Assembly: GCF_013337765.1 (NCBI RefSeq) | Contig: NZ_VBSB01000006.1 | Location: 62,001-126,000, forward strand | Direction of reading: 5' to 3' | DNA length: 64,000 bases | DNA from: Mycolicibacterium sphagni | GTDB lineage: Bacteria; Actinomycetota; Actinomycetes; Mycobacteriales; Mycobacteriaceae | In this document: positions 1 to 8,193 of the stretch, in pieces | How positions within the stretch are numbered: the first letter of the stretch is position 1 | Layout of the letters: each line of letters begins with the position of its first letter | Made by a program: the position numbers and the translations under genes | Notes under the pieces: model-generated | The model's database searches: none | What the model was told of the DNA's origin: nothing | What the model saw: only the letters and a program-made list of their open reading frames with translations

Positions 1-780
1 ATGACGCGCAAGATTCTCGCCGGCTGCGCGGCGACAGTGCTGGCGCTCGCGGGAGGCTTGGCCGCGCCCTGCGCGGCCCAACCCGGCCCGGCGACCCTCG
101 ACCAACTGTGCGGCACACTGGGCTGGCCGCGCGCCTTGCCGGATGTCACCGGCCAGTTCTTGAGCCAAACCATCCGGTCTGGGGCACTTGGCTGTTGGAC
201 CAACGTGCGGGGCATCGCGCCCGATGGAGGCGACTCGGTGAGCAGCGCCGCCGGCACGTACCGAACCGACCTCCGGATCACCTCCATGTCGCCGAGCCCC
301 GGCATCACCACCGGGCGCGCCGACACGGTGACGCTGCGGCTAGCCCCGGTCGACTCCGCGGCACCCGTTGGGTTCCAGCCGTGTGACTGGGTGTCCGCCG
401 ACGAGGCGGGTGCGCTGCTTGGCGCACCGGTACGGACCCGGGCCTTGGGCGACCAGGCGGGCACGGTCGACATCTCCTGCAGCTACACCAGCGGTAGCAG
501 CGACACCGGTATGGAATCCAATCTCCGCTTACCTCGGTCGTTTCCGGTCTCCGCGGCAGCGCAATTCGAACTGGCGACCAGTGGGACAAACGGCGCGCCC
601 GTCGCTGGTCTCGGCGTCGCGGCGCAATGCGTGTACGAGCCGACGACGACGCCGCCGTCCACCACGTTGGTGGTCCTGCTCGGCGGGAACCGGCTGTACC
701 GGGCCACCACTTGGTACGGCACGTCGTGCGACCAACTCAAGCAATTCGCGAAGATCGCCGTCGGCCGCATCGGCGCATGA
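1..780 (+). CDS. DUF3558-like secreted protein
   Basis: A 259-aa exported protein of unknown function. It opens with a signal peptide: Arg and Lys at residues 3-4, a hydrophobic stretch at about 6-25, and an Ala-rich cleavage zone ending near CAAQP. The mature part has paired cysteines and a layout resembling DUF3558 lipoproteins (Cys-Asp-Trp followed by a leucine/glycine-rich LLGAPV, later a CSY strand). The lipobox is not convincing, because the Cys at residue 24 lies in PCAAQ, so it is more likely secreted than lipidated. The ATG is the first base of the window. The signal peptide argues this is the true start, but upstream context cannot be seen. The gene ends just before the next exported protein. 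Confidence 0.75.
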   Translation: MTRKILAGCAATVLALAGGLAAPCAAQPGPATLDQLCGTLGWPRALPDVTGQFLSQTIRSGALGCWTNVRGIAPDGGDSVSSAAGTYRTDLRITSMSPSPGITTGRADTVTLRLAPVDSAAPVGFQPCDWVSADEAGALLGAPVRTRALGDQAGTVDISCSYTSGSSDTGMESNLRLPRSFPVSAAAQFELATSGTNGAPVAGLGVAAQCVYEPTTTPPSTTLVVLLGGNRLYRATTWYGTSCDQLKQFAKIAVGRIGA

Positions 781-803
781 CCTATATCGGAAAGGGCATC
801 AGC

Positions 804-2093
804 ATGAACAACTTTCGGTGCTTCGTCGCCATGATCGCGGCGGTCGGTGTGGTGGCGGGATGCTCGTCGACGACCGCCCCCGCAGGCCAGAAGTCGTCGG
901 CCGCGGCCTCGTCGAGTGCCTCGGCGGCACCGACCAGTGCGGCCGCACCGGCGACACCGGCCGCTGCCACCGGCGTCGAGGCCGCGGTCAAGGATGTCCC
1001 CTGGTCGAAGGTGGGGCCGGGTTGGACGCTCGCCGAGTGGAGCCCGGTCACCCCGCACCGGCCTGGTGAACAAGGTGCGCCCGACCAACCGAACCCTCAG
1101 ACCGTCAACACGACACTGTATTTGGTGGATCCGGCGGGTAACCGCTACGTGATCACCACGTTCGCGCCGGGCAGTGAAATGCGGCTGGCCGACTGGTCGG
1201 GCGACGGCAGCCACGCCTTGTTCACTGGGTCGTATGCCAGCCCGGCATCGGCGATCTCGGTCGACCTGCACACCGGCGAGCAGACCACGATTCCGATCGA
1301 CGGCTATCCTGCGTACACCCGGCCCAACGGCACCGCTCTGCTGGTGTCGACCTCGTTCAACGGCAGCCAGCCGGGGACCCTGAAAAGGGTTGACCTCAAG
1401 GGCAATCCGCAGTTCACCTACCCGACCGACAACCTGGGTGGAGCGGGACAGTTCGGCGGCGACTACGCGGAGTCGCCCGATGGCACCCAGCTGGTCCTAG
1501 CCACCGCCAACCTCGGCAATGAGGTCGTTCCGCGCAGCGACAACAGCCTCATCGTGATGAGCAACGACGGCAAGGTAACCAAAACACTGCCGGCCCCGAT
1601 GCCGAAAGCCATCTGCGGACCGGTCAAATGGTGGACTCCGGGCTCAATCCTGGCGCACTGCACCGTCGAAGGCGGCTCGGCGAACCAGCTATGGGAGGTG
1701 CCACTGGACGGCGGTACACCCACGCCGATCACCGCGGTCAACTCCGGTCAGGAAGACAACGGATTCGGCGGCGACATCGGTGACGGTGACGCCTGGAAAC
1801 TGCCGAGCGGCATCTTCCTTCAGTCGGTGGGTGCGTGCGGCACAGTGTTTCTGTCGAAGCTCACCGCCGACGGGCACACCACTCGGGTCAAGATTCCCGG
1901 TGTCTCCGACAACATGTTCGTGACGGGCGCAGCCAACGACCGGTTGCTGGTGCGAGGCCAAGTGGGCTGCAGCGGAACCACGTCCCTGGTGAGTTACGAC
2001 CCGGCGGCGAACACGTCGACCGTCCTGCTCGGACCGCCGGTCAACGGCGGCGGGGTGAGCCAGGCGATGCTCTACCCGAGTGCGGAATCCTGA
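804..2093 (+). CDS. Beta-propeller-like lipoprotein
   Basis: A 429-aa predicted lipoprotein. The start at 804 is chosen because AAAGGG lies 7 nt upstream and a classic signal peptide follows, with lipobox VVAGC and Ser/Ala/Thr-rich linker after the cysteine. An upstream ATG at 777, overlapping the previous stop, is possible but less likely. The mature part has repeated strand motifs typical of TolB/WD40-like propellers, such as DWSGDGSHALF, YAESPDGTQLVLA and NDRLLVRG. It has no catalytic signature I recognise. It probably sits on the outer face of the membrane as a binding or scaffold protein. It is followed almost directly by the MPT64-like gene. Confidence 0.8.
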   Translation: MNNFRCFVAMIAAVGVVAGCSSTTAPAGQKSSAAASSSASAAPTSAAAPATPAAATGVEAAVKDVPWSKVGPGWTLAEWSPVTPHRPGEQGAPDQPNPQTVNTTLYLVDPAGNRYVITTFAPGSEMRLADWSGDGSHALFTGSYASPASAISVDLHTGEQTTIPIDGYPAYTRPNGTALLVSTSFNGSQPGTLKRVDLKGNPQFTYPTDNLGGAGQFGGDYAESPDGTQLVLATANLGNEVVPRSDNSLIVMSNDGKVTKTLPAPMPKAICGPVKWWTPGSILAHCTVEGGSANQLWEVPLDGGTPTPITAVNSGQEDNGFGGDIGDGDAWKLPSGIFLQSVGACGTVFLSKLTADGHTTRVKIPGVSDNMFVTGAANDRLLVRGQVGCSGTTSLVSYDPAANTSTVLLGPPVNGGGVSQAMLYPSAES

Positions 2094-2094
2094 C

Positions 2095-2766
2095 GTGCTG
2101 CGCGCCGCGATGATCGGCGCCGTCGCGCTCGCCGCTGTCGTCGGATGCGGTCCTGCTGCGGCGGATCCGCTGTCCTGCGCCGACTTCGGCGGAACAGTCG
2201 ACGCCGACCAGATCTGCCACAGCCGCACCGACACAGCCGGCTACACCATCGTGGTCAGCTATCCGGTCGACTACCCCGACGCCCAAGCGGTGACGGCCTA
2301 CCTGATCCAGCAGCGCGACCAGCTCGTCGACTACGCCCAGAAGTTCCCGCCGCGGGACCGGCCCGCGCCATACCAGCTTGCGGTGTCCGCCAAGGAGTAC
2401 CGATCCGGTCCGCCGGCCACCGGCACGCAGAGTGTGGTGCTGCGGGTCGGCCAAGACGTGGGTGCCCACCCGGTCACGTCGGTGAAAGCGTTCAACTACG
2501 ACCTGGGCAAGCAGGCTCCCATCACCTTCGACACCGCCTTCAAACCGGGTGCGGTCGATGTCATCTGTTCGGCGGTGCGCCGCGAACTGTCGCCGGGAGC
2601 CGGGACAGCGCCGCGTGGTGGCCGGGACGCGGCGACCTACCAGAACTTCGCGATCACCGACGGCGCCGTCATCTTCTTCTTCGACCAGGACCAGTTGTTC
2701 GGTCAGAACGAAGGGCCGCTCCAAGCGACGGTGCCGCGTGCCGACCTGAACCCGTTTCTGAACTGA
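2095..2766 (+). CDS. MPT64-family (DUF3298/RsiV-like) exported protein
   Basis: A 223-aa exported protein resembling the M. tuberculosis secreted antigen MPT64 (Rv1980c). Shared features are an early CADF...ICHS cysteine pair, the YPVDYPDAQAV region, ATYQNFAITD followed by VIFFF, and a C-terminal VPRADL. The fold is the RsiV/DUF3298 beta-grasp type and its biochemical role is unknown. A signal peptide precedes AAADP, and its Cys in VVGCG could act as a lipobox. Start choice is uncertain. GTG 2095 gives an Arg in the n-region and does not overlap the previous gene; GTG 2080 and ATG 2110 are alternatives. Family assignment is from remembered sequence. Confidence 0.8.
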   Translation: MLRAAMIGAVALAAVVGCGPAAADPLSCADFGGTVDADQICHSRTDTAGYTIVVSYPVDYPDAQAVTAYLIQQRDQLVDYAQKFPPRDRPAPYQLAVSAKEYRSGPPATGTQSVVLRVGQDVGAHPVTSVKAFNYDLGKQAPITFDTAFKPGAVDVICSAVRRELSPGAGTAPRGGRDAATYQNFAITDGAVIFFFDQDQLFGQNEGPLQATVPRADLNPFLN

Positions 2767-2851
2767 GCGGCGCCGACCCCCGGCGTTCGTTCTACTGGTC
2801 TGAGTACTATGCTCGCCGAAAAAGAGAATGTAATTTTCAGCGAGGAGAATG

Positions 2852-3682
2852 ATGGCCGAGAAGCACTCGCTCACGGACCGCACTCTGGTTGTCTCGGGTG
2901 GCAGCCGCGGTATCGGCCTGGCCATCGCGCTCGGCGCGGCCCGGCACGGCGCCAACGTCGTACTGCTGGCCAAGACCGCTGAGCCGCACCCGAAGCTGCC
3001 CGGCACGGTCTACACCGCGGCCGCCGAGATCGAGGCTGCTGGCGGTAAGGCCGTCGCGGTGGTCGGCGACGTGCGCAGTGAGGAAGATGTCGCCCGCGCG
3101 GTCGACGCGGCGGTGCAGAATTTCGGCGGCGTCGACATCTGCATCAACAACGCCAGCGCCATCGCAACCGATCCCACCGAGACGTTGTCGGCCAAGAAGT
3201 TCGATCTCATGCAGCAGATCAACATTCGGGGCACCTTCCTGCTGACCAAGGCCTGCCTGCCGCATCTGCGCACGTCGCCCAACGGTCACGTCGTCACCAT
3301 CGCGCCGCCGCTGAACCTCAATCCGTACTGGCTGGGCGCACATCCGGCCTACACCCTGTCGAAGTACGGAATGACGCTGCTGTCGATGGGGTGGGCGGCC
3401 GAATACGCCGACACCGGAATCGGTTTCAGCTGCCTGTGGCCCGAGACCTACATCGCGACCTCGGCGGTGGCCAACTCCCCGGATTTCGAGGAAGCTATGG
3501 CGTCCTCGCGCAGCCCGGAGATCATGGCTGACGCGGCGGTCGAGATCCTCACCTCGCCTGGCTCGCAGGTCAACGGCTCCTGCCTGATCGACTCCGACGT
3601 CCTGCGGTCGGCAGGCATCGAGGACCTGTCCCACTACGGCGGTGGCGACAACCCGATCATCGACATCTTCGTCGACAAGTAG
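2852..3682 (+). CDS. Short-chain dehydrogenase, HSDL2-like
   Basis: A 276-aa NAD(P)-dependent short-chain dehydrogenase of the HSDL2-like branch. The cofactor motif is GGSRGIG near residue 17 and NNAS is present. The tail of the active site is YTLSKYG (Tyr-x3-Lys). The segment before it reads IAPPLNLNP, where the HSDL2 family usually has ISPPLNLNP, so the catalytic serine appears to be alanine. Two ATGs are adjacent (2849 and 2852). The second is preferred because GAGGAG ends at 2847 and would be too close to the first. An AT-richer gap of 82 bp precedes it, so it probably has its own promoter. The substrate is not predictable. Confidence 0.85.
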   Translation: MAEKHSLTDRTLVVSGGSRGIGLAIALGAARHGANVVLLAKTAEPHPKLPGTVYTAAAEIEAAGGKAVAVVGDVRSEEDVARAVDAAVQNFGGVDICINNASAIATDPTETLSAKKFDLMQQINIRGTFLLTKACLPHLRTSPNGHVVTIAPPLNLNPYWLGAHPAYTLSKYGMTLLSMGWAAEYADTGIGFSCLWPETYIATSAVANSPDFEEAMASSRSPEIMADAAVEILTSPGSQVNGSCLIDSDVLRSAGIEDLSHYGGGDNPIIDIFVDK

Positions 3683-3700
3683 GGCCAACGGCGGCTGGCG

Positions 3701-4267
3701 TCAGCCCACCGGCAGCAAGTCCGGGTAATCGGTCCCGATGGATTGCCCATAGCTGCGGAACACCTCGAAGCCCGTGGCCGCTGCGTCCAGCCCAGCGGCG
3801 AACGCCGCCTGTGCCTTGAACAGCCGTGCGGCTGCACTCAATTCGTGACGAACCTCGTCGACCGGGCGTCCCATGGCGGGAACCCACACGTCACCCCACA
3901 TGGTGACTTCCGTGCGCGCTGAGCGCACCGAAGCGGCTAGTGCGTCGCGCACCCGATCGTCGGTGCTGCATACCGCGCCGGCCACCGCCAACGCGGTCGG
4001 GGCGTTCGCGCCGACACCGAACACCGCGCCGAGACCGACCGACTTGACGCCGAGAATCTCCAGCGCAGCCAGATTGCCCGGATTGGCGACCGCCACCCGC
4101 ACGTCCCAGCCCGCCATCACCCGGTCGAACAGCCAGCCACCCGCCGAGTCCACGACATCGGCGACATGGGCGCCGACGACGTCGAGCTGGTAGCGGGCAT
4201 GCCGGGGCGTCCGCTGACGCGACCTGGCGACCTCGCGCTGCCGATCCCGTTCGTCGATATCTTGCAC
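3701..4267 (-). CDS. Hypothetical protein (actinobacterial)
   Basis: A 188-aa protein I do not recognise. It is Ala/Val/Gly-rich with an amphipathic helical pattern and no signal peptide. It begins with a very charged segment rich in Asp, Glu and Arg. The middle has a hydrophobic run around ILGVKSVGLGAVFGVGAN that could be a buried helix or weak membrane segment. GTG 4267 is chosen as start; GGGGAG lies immediately upstream but is too close to be a normal ribosome site, so the transcript may be nearly leaderless. A 30-bp element shared with the promoter of the upstream catabolic operon ends 8 nt before this start. That suggests co-regulation, although the gene is separated from the hydrolase by 38 nt. 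Confidence 0.6.
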   Translation of the reverse strand: MQDIDERDRQREVARSRQRTPRHARYQLDVVGAHVADVVDSAGGWLFDRVMAGWDVRVAVANPGNLAALEILGVKSVGLGAVFGVGANAPTALAVAGAVCSTDDRVRDALAASVRSARTEVTMWGDVWVPAMGRPVDEVRHELSAAARLFKAQAAFAAGLDAAATGFEVFRSYGQSIGTDYPDLLPVG

Positions 4268-4274
4268 GCTCCCC

Positions 4275-4304
4275 AGCGTGACAGTTTCGCGACAATCTGT
4301 AAAG
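4275..4304 (-). promoter_or_regulatory. Shared 30-bp promoter element, copy 1
   Basis: Read on the minus strand, this element begins CTTTACA, has TCGC in the middle and ends TGTCACGCT. It matches the element at 9210-9239 at 23 of 30 positions with no gap. It lies between the hydrolase gene and the GTG start of the hypothetical gene. It could be an operator or an unusual promoter, but the regulator is unknown. Confidence 0.5.
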
Positions 4305-4305
4305 C

Positions 4306-5247
4306 TCAAGATTTGCGGAAGAAGCGCCGGAGTGCCTCCGCCTGCATCGCCAGCAGCGCTTTGCTGAGCTCCCAGTCGGGGCACAGCGAGTCGAATCCGT
4401 GACAGGTGCCGCCGAAGATGTGCAGGTCGGTTCGCACGCCGGCCCGCAGCAACTGGCGGGCGTACTCCAGCGCCTCGTCCCGTAATGGGTCCAGCTCTGA
4501 GCAGGTGATGAAGGTGGTTGCGGCGCCGATCATTTGGTGGCTGCGGCCGGGTACTGCGGCAGCACTGGGGACGGTTTGGCCGAGATAGTGCCGCCACATG
4601 AGTTCGGCGGCCACGCCGTCGAAACCCGGGGTGGATCTGAACTCCGCCTTGGACGCGGTGGGGCGGTCGTCGAGTACGGGTTGGTGCAGCAGGAGGCCGA
4701 CGACGGGCGGCACTGTCTCGGCGGCCGACTGCTGGGCCAACCCGGTGGCCAATGCGCCCCCGGCGCTGTTGCCGGCCAGTGCCAGCCGGTCGCGGTCCAG
4801 TCCCAGTTCCTGGGCCGTCGTCCAGGCCCATGCCAGTACCGCGGCGGCGTCTTCGAGCGCTGCGGGGTAGGGGTGCTCAGGGGCCAGCCGGTAGTCGACC
4901 GAGATCACCGTGCAGGCCCCTTGGCGGGCCAGTTCGACACACTGGCGGTGGTCGGTGTCCAGGTTGCCCAACACGAATGCGCCTGCGTGGCAATAGATGA
5001 CCGCAGGAGAAGGGGACGGGGCGCCGCGGTAGATCCGTACCGGAACCGCCGCCGCGCCCTCCCGCCCAACCATGGCGTCGGTGATCTCGACCCCGGCGGC
5101 ATCGATCTGACCGATCGCATCGCGCCGCCGCTGATCGAGCGAATCCCGAACGGCGGCAAGACCACTTAGCGACAGATCGCTGCGTGCGGCGGCGAACGCG
5201 TGCAGCGCGGGATCGAGCCGCCGGAGAATGTCGGGATCGGGCTCCAT
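4306..5247 (-). CDS. Alpha/beta hydrolase, hormone-sensitive-lipase (Lip) family
   Basis: A 313-aa esterase of the HSL/Lip family. It has the oxyanion-hole region YCHAGAFVLGN (a variant of HGGG), the VDYRLAPEHPYPAA block, the nucleophile motif GNSAGG, the acid in DPLRDEA and the histidine in CHGFDS. It should hydrolyse short to medium esters, or possibly open lactones, in the cytoplasm. The ATG at 5247 leaves a 5-nt gap from the upstream monooxygenase, so they are probably co-transcribed. That placement suggests it cleaves the ester or lactone produced by the Baeyer-Villiger-type enzyme. Substrate is inferred from context only. Confidence 0.88.
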   Translation of the reverse strand: MEPDPDILRRLDPALHAFAAARSDLSLSGLAAVRDSLDQRRRDAIGQIDAAGVEITDAMVGREGAAAVPVRIYRGAPSPSPAVIYCHAGAFVLGNLDTDHRQCVELARQGACTVISVDYRLAPEHPYPAALEDAAAVLAWAWTTAQELGLDRDRLALAGNSAGGALATGLAQQSAAETVPPVVGLLLHQPVLDDRPTASKAEFRSTPGFDGVAAELMWRHYLGQTVPSAAAVPGRSHQMIGAATTFITCSELDPLRDEALEYARQLLRAGVRTDLHIFGGTCHGFDSLCPDWELSKALLAMQAEALRRFFRKS

Positions 5248-5252
5248 ACCGA

Positions 5253-6713
5253 CTAACCGTCCGGCGTGAACGTGTAGTCGCGCGGGCGGAATCGGCGGGT
5301 CATCGACCAGAACGCGCGTGCGCTGCGCGGCCACTGGGTGATCACCCGGCCGTTGGGTGCGCGGAAGTAGTTGCTGCACCGCGTCGTCCAGACGGTGCCT
5401 TCCATCCACCGGTCGATATCGGCCAGGAAATCCGCCGTCGCCTGGGCCCGGACCGCGACATAGCGTCCGCGCGTGCGCCGCAGGTGCTTCAACGCCCGCA
5501 CGATGTAGTGGGCCTGAGCTTCGAGCACGAAGATCACGCTGTTGGAGCCGACATTGGTGTTGGGCCCGTACAGCATGAAGAAGTTCGGGAACCCGGGAAC
5601 GGTCATGCCCATGTATGCGAAGGCGCCGTCGTGCCAGGTGTCGTGTAGTGAGCGGTCGCTTTCGCCGACGACCTCGATCTGGCCCAGGTAGTCGGTGGCG
5701 GCATAGCCGGTGGCACAGAGCACCACGTCTACGTCGAGCTCGGACCCATCCTCGGTGACCAGCGAGCGCGCCCGCAGCGAGCGGGCCGGGCTGGACACCA
5801 CCTCGACGTGCGGTTGGGTCAACGTCGATAGGTAGTCGGAGGCGAACACCAGCCGCTTGCAGCCAAGCGGATGATCCGGCGTGAGTTTGGCGCGCAGGTC
5901 GGCGTCGGCCACCGTCGATTCCAGGAAGCGCAGCGAGATGTCCTTGAACTCTTGGGTTTTGTCGCTGCCGTTCTCGATCACCGAGATGTTGCGTTCACTG
6001 CGCAGCCACAGCCGGGTCCGGTAGAACTTCTTGGCGAACGGAATGCGCTTGAAGATCCAGCGCTCCCGGTCGGAGTATGGCCGGTCCGGCTTGGGCAGGA
6101 TCCAGGTGGGGGAGCGCTGCACCGAGTACACCCTGTCGGCCACCTTGGCGACCTCGGGTAGCAGCTGCGATGCGGTGGACCCGGTGCCCAGCACCGCAAC
6201 CCGTGATCCACTGAGGTCCACCGAATGGTCCCATCGCGCGGTGTGCATCAGTGTCCCGGTGAACGGCTCCTGCTCGTGGAGCTCGGGTAGCAGCGGCCTG
6301 GTGAACATCCCGACGGCGGAGACCACGATGTCAAAGGTGTGGGCCTGGCCGTCCGAGTCGGTCAATGTCCAGGTGTTGGCGCCGGAATTCCACTGTGCCG
6401 TGGTGATTTCGGTGTTCAGCCGCAGGTGTGAACGCAGGCCGTGACGATCAGTGGAGCGTTCGAAGTACTCCAGCAGTTCGGGCTGACCGGGCCACATTCT
6501 GCTCCAGTCCGAGTTCAGGTCGAACGAGTAGGAGTACAGGTGCGACTTCACATCGCAGGCCAGCCCCGGATAGGTGTTGATCCGCCAGGTTCCGCCGACC
6601 CCGTCCTCGCGGTCGAAGATCGTGAAATCGCGAAAGCCGGCCTTGGCCAGGAAGATACCCAGTGCCAGCCCGCCTGGGCCGGCGCCGATGATGCCGACCG
6701 ACAGCGGGTTCAT
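5253..6713 (-). CDS. Flavin-containing Baeyer-Villiger-type monooxygenase
   Basis: A 486-aa FAD/NADPH monooxygenase. The first Rossmann motif GAGPGG is near residue 10. The second, VAVLGTGSTASQ, is near 170. Between them lies FTGTLMHTARWD, matching the Baeyer-Villiger fingerprint FxGxxxHxxxW. Such enzymes insert oxygen next to a ketone carbonyl to give an ester or lactone. The ATG at 6713 forms a 4-nt overlap with the stop of the upstream dehydrogenase, so this start is preferred to ATG 6728. It sits in a five-gene minus-strand operon with dehydrogenases, an aldolase and an esterase, which supports a catabolic role on a ketone substrate. Substrate unknown. Confidence 0.92.
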   Translation of the reverse strand: MNPLSVGIIGAGPGGLALGIFLAKAGFRDFTIFDREDGVGGTWRINTYPGLACDVKSHLYSYSFDLNSDWSRMWPGQPELLEYFERSTDRHGLRSHLRLNTEITTAQWNSGANTWTLTDSDGQAHTFDIVVSAVGMFTRPLLPELHEQEPFTGTLMHTARWDHSVDLSGSRVAVLGTGSTASQLLPEVAKVADRVYSVQRSPTWILPKPDRPYSDRERWIFKRIPFAKKFYRTRLWLRSERNISVIENGSDKTQEFKDISLRFLESTVADADLRAKLTPDHPLGCKRLVFASDYLSTLTQPHVEVVSSPARSLRARSLVTEDGSELDVDVVLCATGYAATDYLGQIEVVGESDRSLHDTWHDGAFAYMGMTVPGFPNFFMLYGPNTNVGSNSVIFVLEAQAHYIVRALKHLRRTRGRYVAVRAQATADFLADIDRWMEGTVWTTRCSNYFRAPNGRVITQWPRSARAFWSMTRRFRPRDYTFTPDG

Positions 6714-7441
6714 CCGATCCGCAGGCATTGCCCACCGTCGACAACGAGCTCTGCTCCGGTGATGAACGACGCGTGCTCGGAAACCAGGAAGGCCACCGCG
6801 TCAGCGACTTCCATCGGCTGGCCGAGCCGGCCGCCGTACGACCGCTCGATCAGACGTTGCCGGGCCGTGTCGTCGAGCATGGGTGTGTCGATCGGTCCGG
6901 GGAACACCGCGTTGACCCGGATACCGTCAGAGGCCAATTCGGCGGCCGCGATCTGAGTCAGGCCGCGCAAGGCCCATTTCGACGAGCCGTAAGCCGCGTG
7001 GAACGGGAACGGCCGGATCGCTCCGGTGCTGCATGTGTTGACGATCGCCGCCCCCTCGGCCCGGCGCAGGTGCTCCAGTGACGCCCGGATTCCCAGGAAC
7101 GGTCCCAAAGTGTTGAATCGCCAACTGCTTTCAAAGCCTTCCGGTGTCTCTTCGGACAGCGAGGCCCGGTGCAGCACGCCTGCGTTGTTCACCAGCGTGC
7201 TCAACCCGCCGAATCTCTCGACGACTTCGGCCACCGCGGCCGACCACAGCTGTTCGGAGGTGACGTCGAGCTCGACGGCGAGCACATCCGGGTCGTCGAG
7301 TTCGGTGACCTGCGCCCGTAGTTCGTCGATAAGCCGGTCGGCGGCGGCGACCTTGAAGCCGTCGGCCCGCAACCGTTTCACTAGCGCCGCGCCCTGACCC
7401 CGCGCTGCGCCGGTGACCAGTGCGACTTTGGCCGCGCTCAT
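6710..7441 (-). CDS. Short-chain dehydrogenase/reductase
   Basis: A 243-aa classical SDR. It carries the TGAARGQG cofactor loop, NNAG, an NTCSTGA segment with the catalytic serine and YGSSK (Tyr-x3-Lys), ending in a short C-terminus VVDGGQ typical of the FabG-like branch. It probably oxidises or reduces a hydroxyl/keto group on an intermediate of the pathway. It overlaps the aldolase upstream (7438-7441) and the monooxygenase downstream (6710-6713), each by 4 nt, so translation is likely coupled. The SDR immediately before a Baeyer-Villiger enzyme would be well placed to make its ketone from an alcohol, but this is inference. Confidence 0.9.
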   Translation of the reverse strand: MSAAKVALVTGAARGQGAALVKRLRADGFKVAAADRLIDELRAQVTELDDPDVLAVELDVTSEQLWSAAVAEVVERFGGLSTLVNNAGVLHRASLSEETPEGFESSWRFNTLGPFLGIRASLEHLRRAEGAAIVNTCSTGAIRPFPFHAAYGSSKWALRGLTQIAAAELASDGIRVNAVFPGPIDTPMLDDTARQRLIERSYGGRLGQPMEVADAVAFLVSEHASFITGAELVVDGGQCLRIG

Positions 7442-8193
7442 TGACGGCCCTCGGCTTCCGCGAGATGGGCGGTCGCGCCCCGTCGCAGGGCGCCCGATTC
7501 TGGGGCGAGGGTGATCAGCTGAAAGCCCAACTCGGCCAAATCCTTTCCGGTCACACCGTCGCCGGCGTGGATGCCTGCCACGATGCCTGCCGCCGTGGCG
7601 GCCTGTTGCACGCGTACTGCCGCGTCACGCACCTTCGGGTTGCTGGTCGCCTTGACGATTCCGACCCCGAGAGAGATCGCCAGATCCGCCGGGCCGACGT
7701 AGACACCGGCCAGCCCTGGTACCGCGCAGATGTCGGCGACCGCGTCCAGCCCGGCCGCCGTCTCGATCATCGCGAACACGCTGACCCTGGCCGCCAATTC
7801 GGCCGGGTCGTGGCCAAGGCTGGCGCGCAACGGACCGAAACTGCGGATGCCGTCGGGTGCGTACCGGGTCGCGGCCACCGCCTCGGCGGCCTGCTCGGGC
7901 CGGTCGACCATCGCCACGATGATCGCATCGGCCCCGGCGTCGAGCACCCGGCCGATCGGCGCGGCGGCCGGCGACGGGACCCGCACCGCGGTGGCGATTG
8001 GAACGTGCTCGATGCGGCGCAGGATCAGCGCGACGTCGGCGTCGTCGAGATAGCCGTGCTGGATGTCGAATCCGATGTAGTCGTAACCGGCCCTTGCGAA
8101 TTCGTCGGGACCGGCGAACGTCGGGCCGGTGATCCAGCCGCCCCACACCTGCGCCTTGTCGGCCAGTGCCTGCTGCAGCCTGCTGGCGATCAT
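7438..8193 (-). CDS. HpcH/HpaI family class II aldolase
   Basis: A 251-aa metal-dependent aldolase of the HpcH/HpaI (phosphoenolpyruvate/pyruvate TIM barrel) superfamily. Visible active-site blocks are FDIQHG (catalytic His), AMIET (metal Glu) and VGPADL (metal Asp). Members cleave or form C-C bonds next to pyruvate-like groups, such as 2-keto-3-deoxy or 4-hydroxy-2-oxo acids. The start at 8193 overlaps the stop of the upstream alcohol dehydrogenase by 4 nt. In this operon it may remove a pyruvate or similar unit after ring opening. The actual substrate cannot be read from sequence. Confidence 0.88.
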   Translation of the reverse strand: MIASRLQQALADKAQVWGGWITGPTFAGPDEFARAGYDYIGFDIQHGYLDDADVALILRRIEHVPIATAVRVPSPAAAPIGRVLDAGADAIIVAMVDRPEQAAEAVAATRYAPDGIRSFGPLRASLGHDPAELAARVSVFAMIETAAGLDAVADICAVPGLAGVYVGPADLAISLGVGIVKATSNPKVRDAAVRVQQAATAAGIVAGIHAGDGVTGKDLAELGFQLITLAPESGALRRGATAHLAEAEGRQ

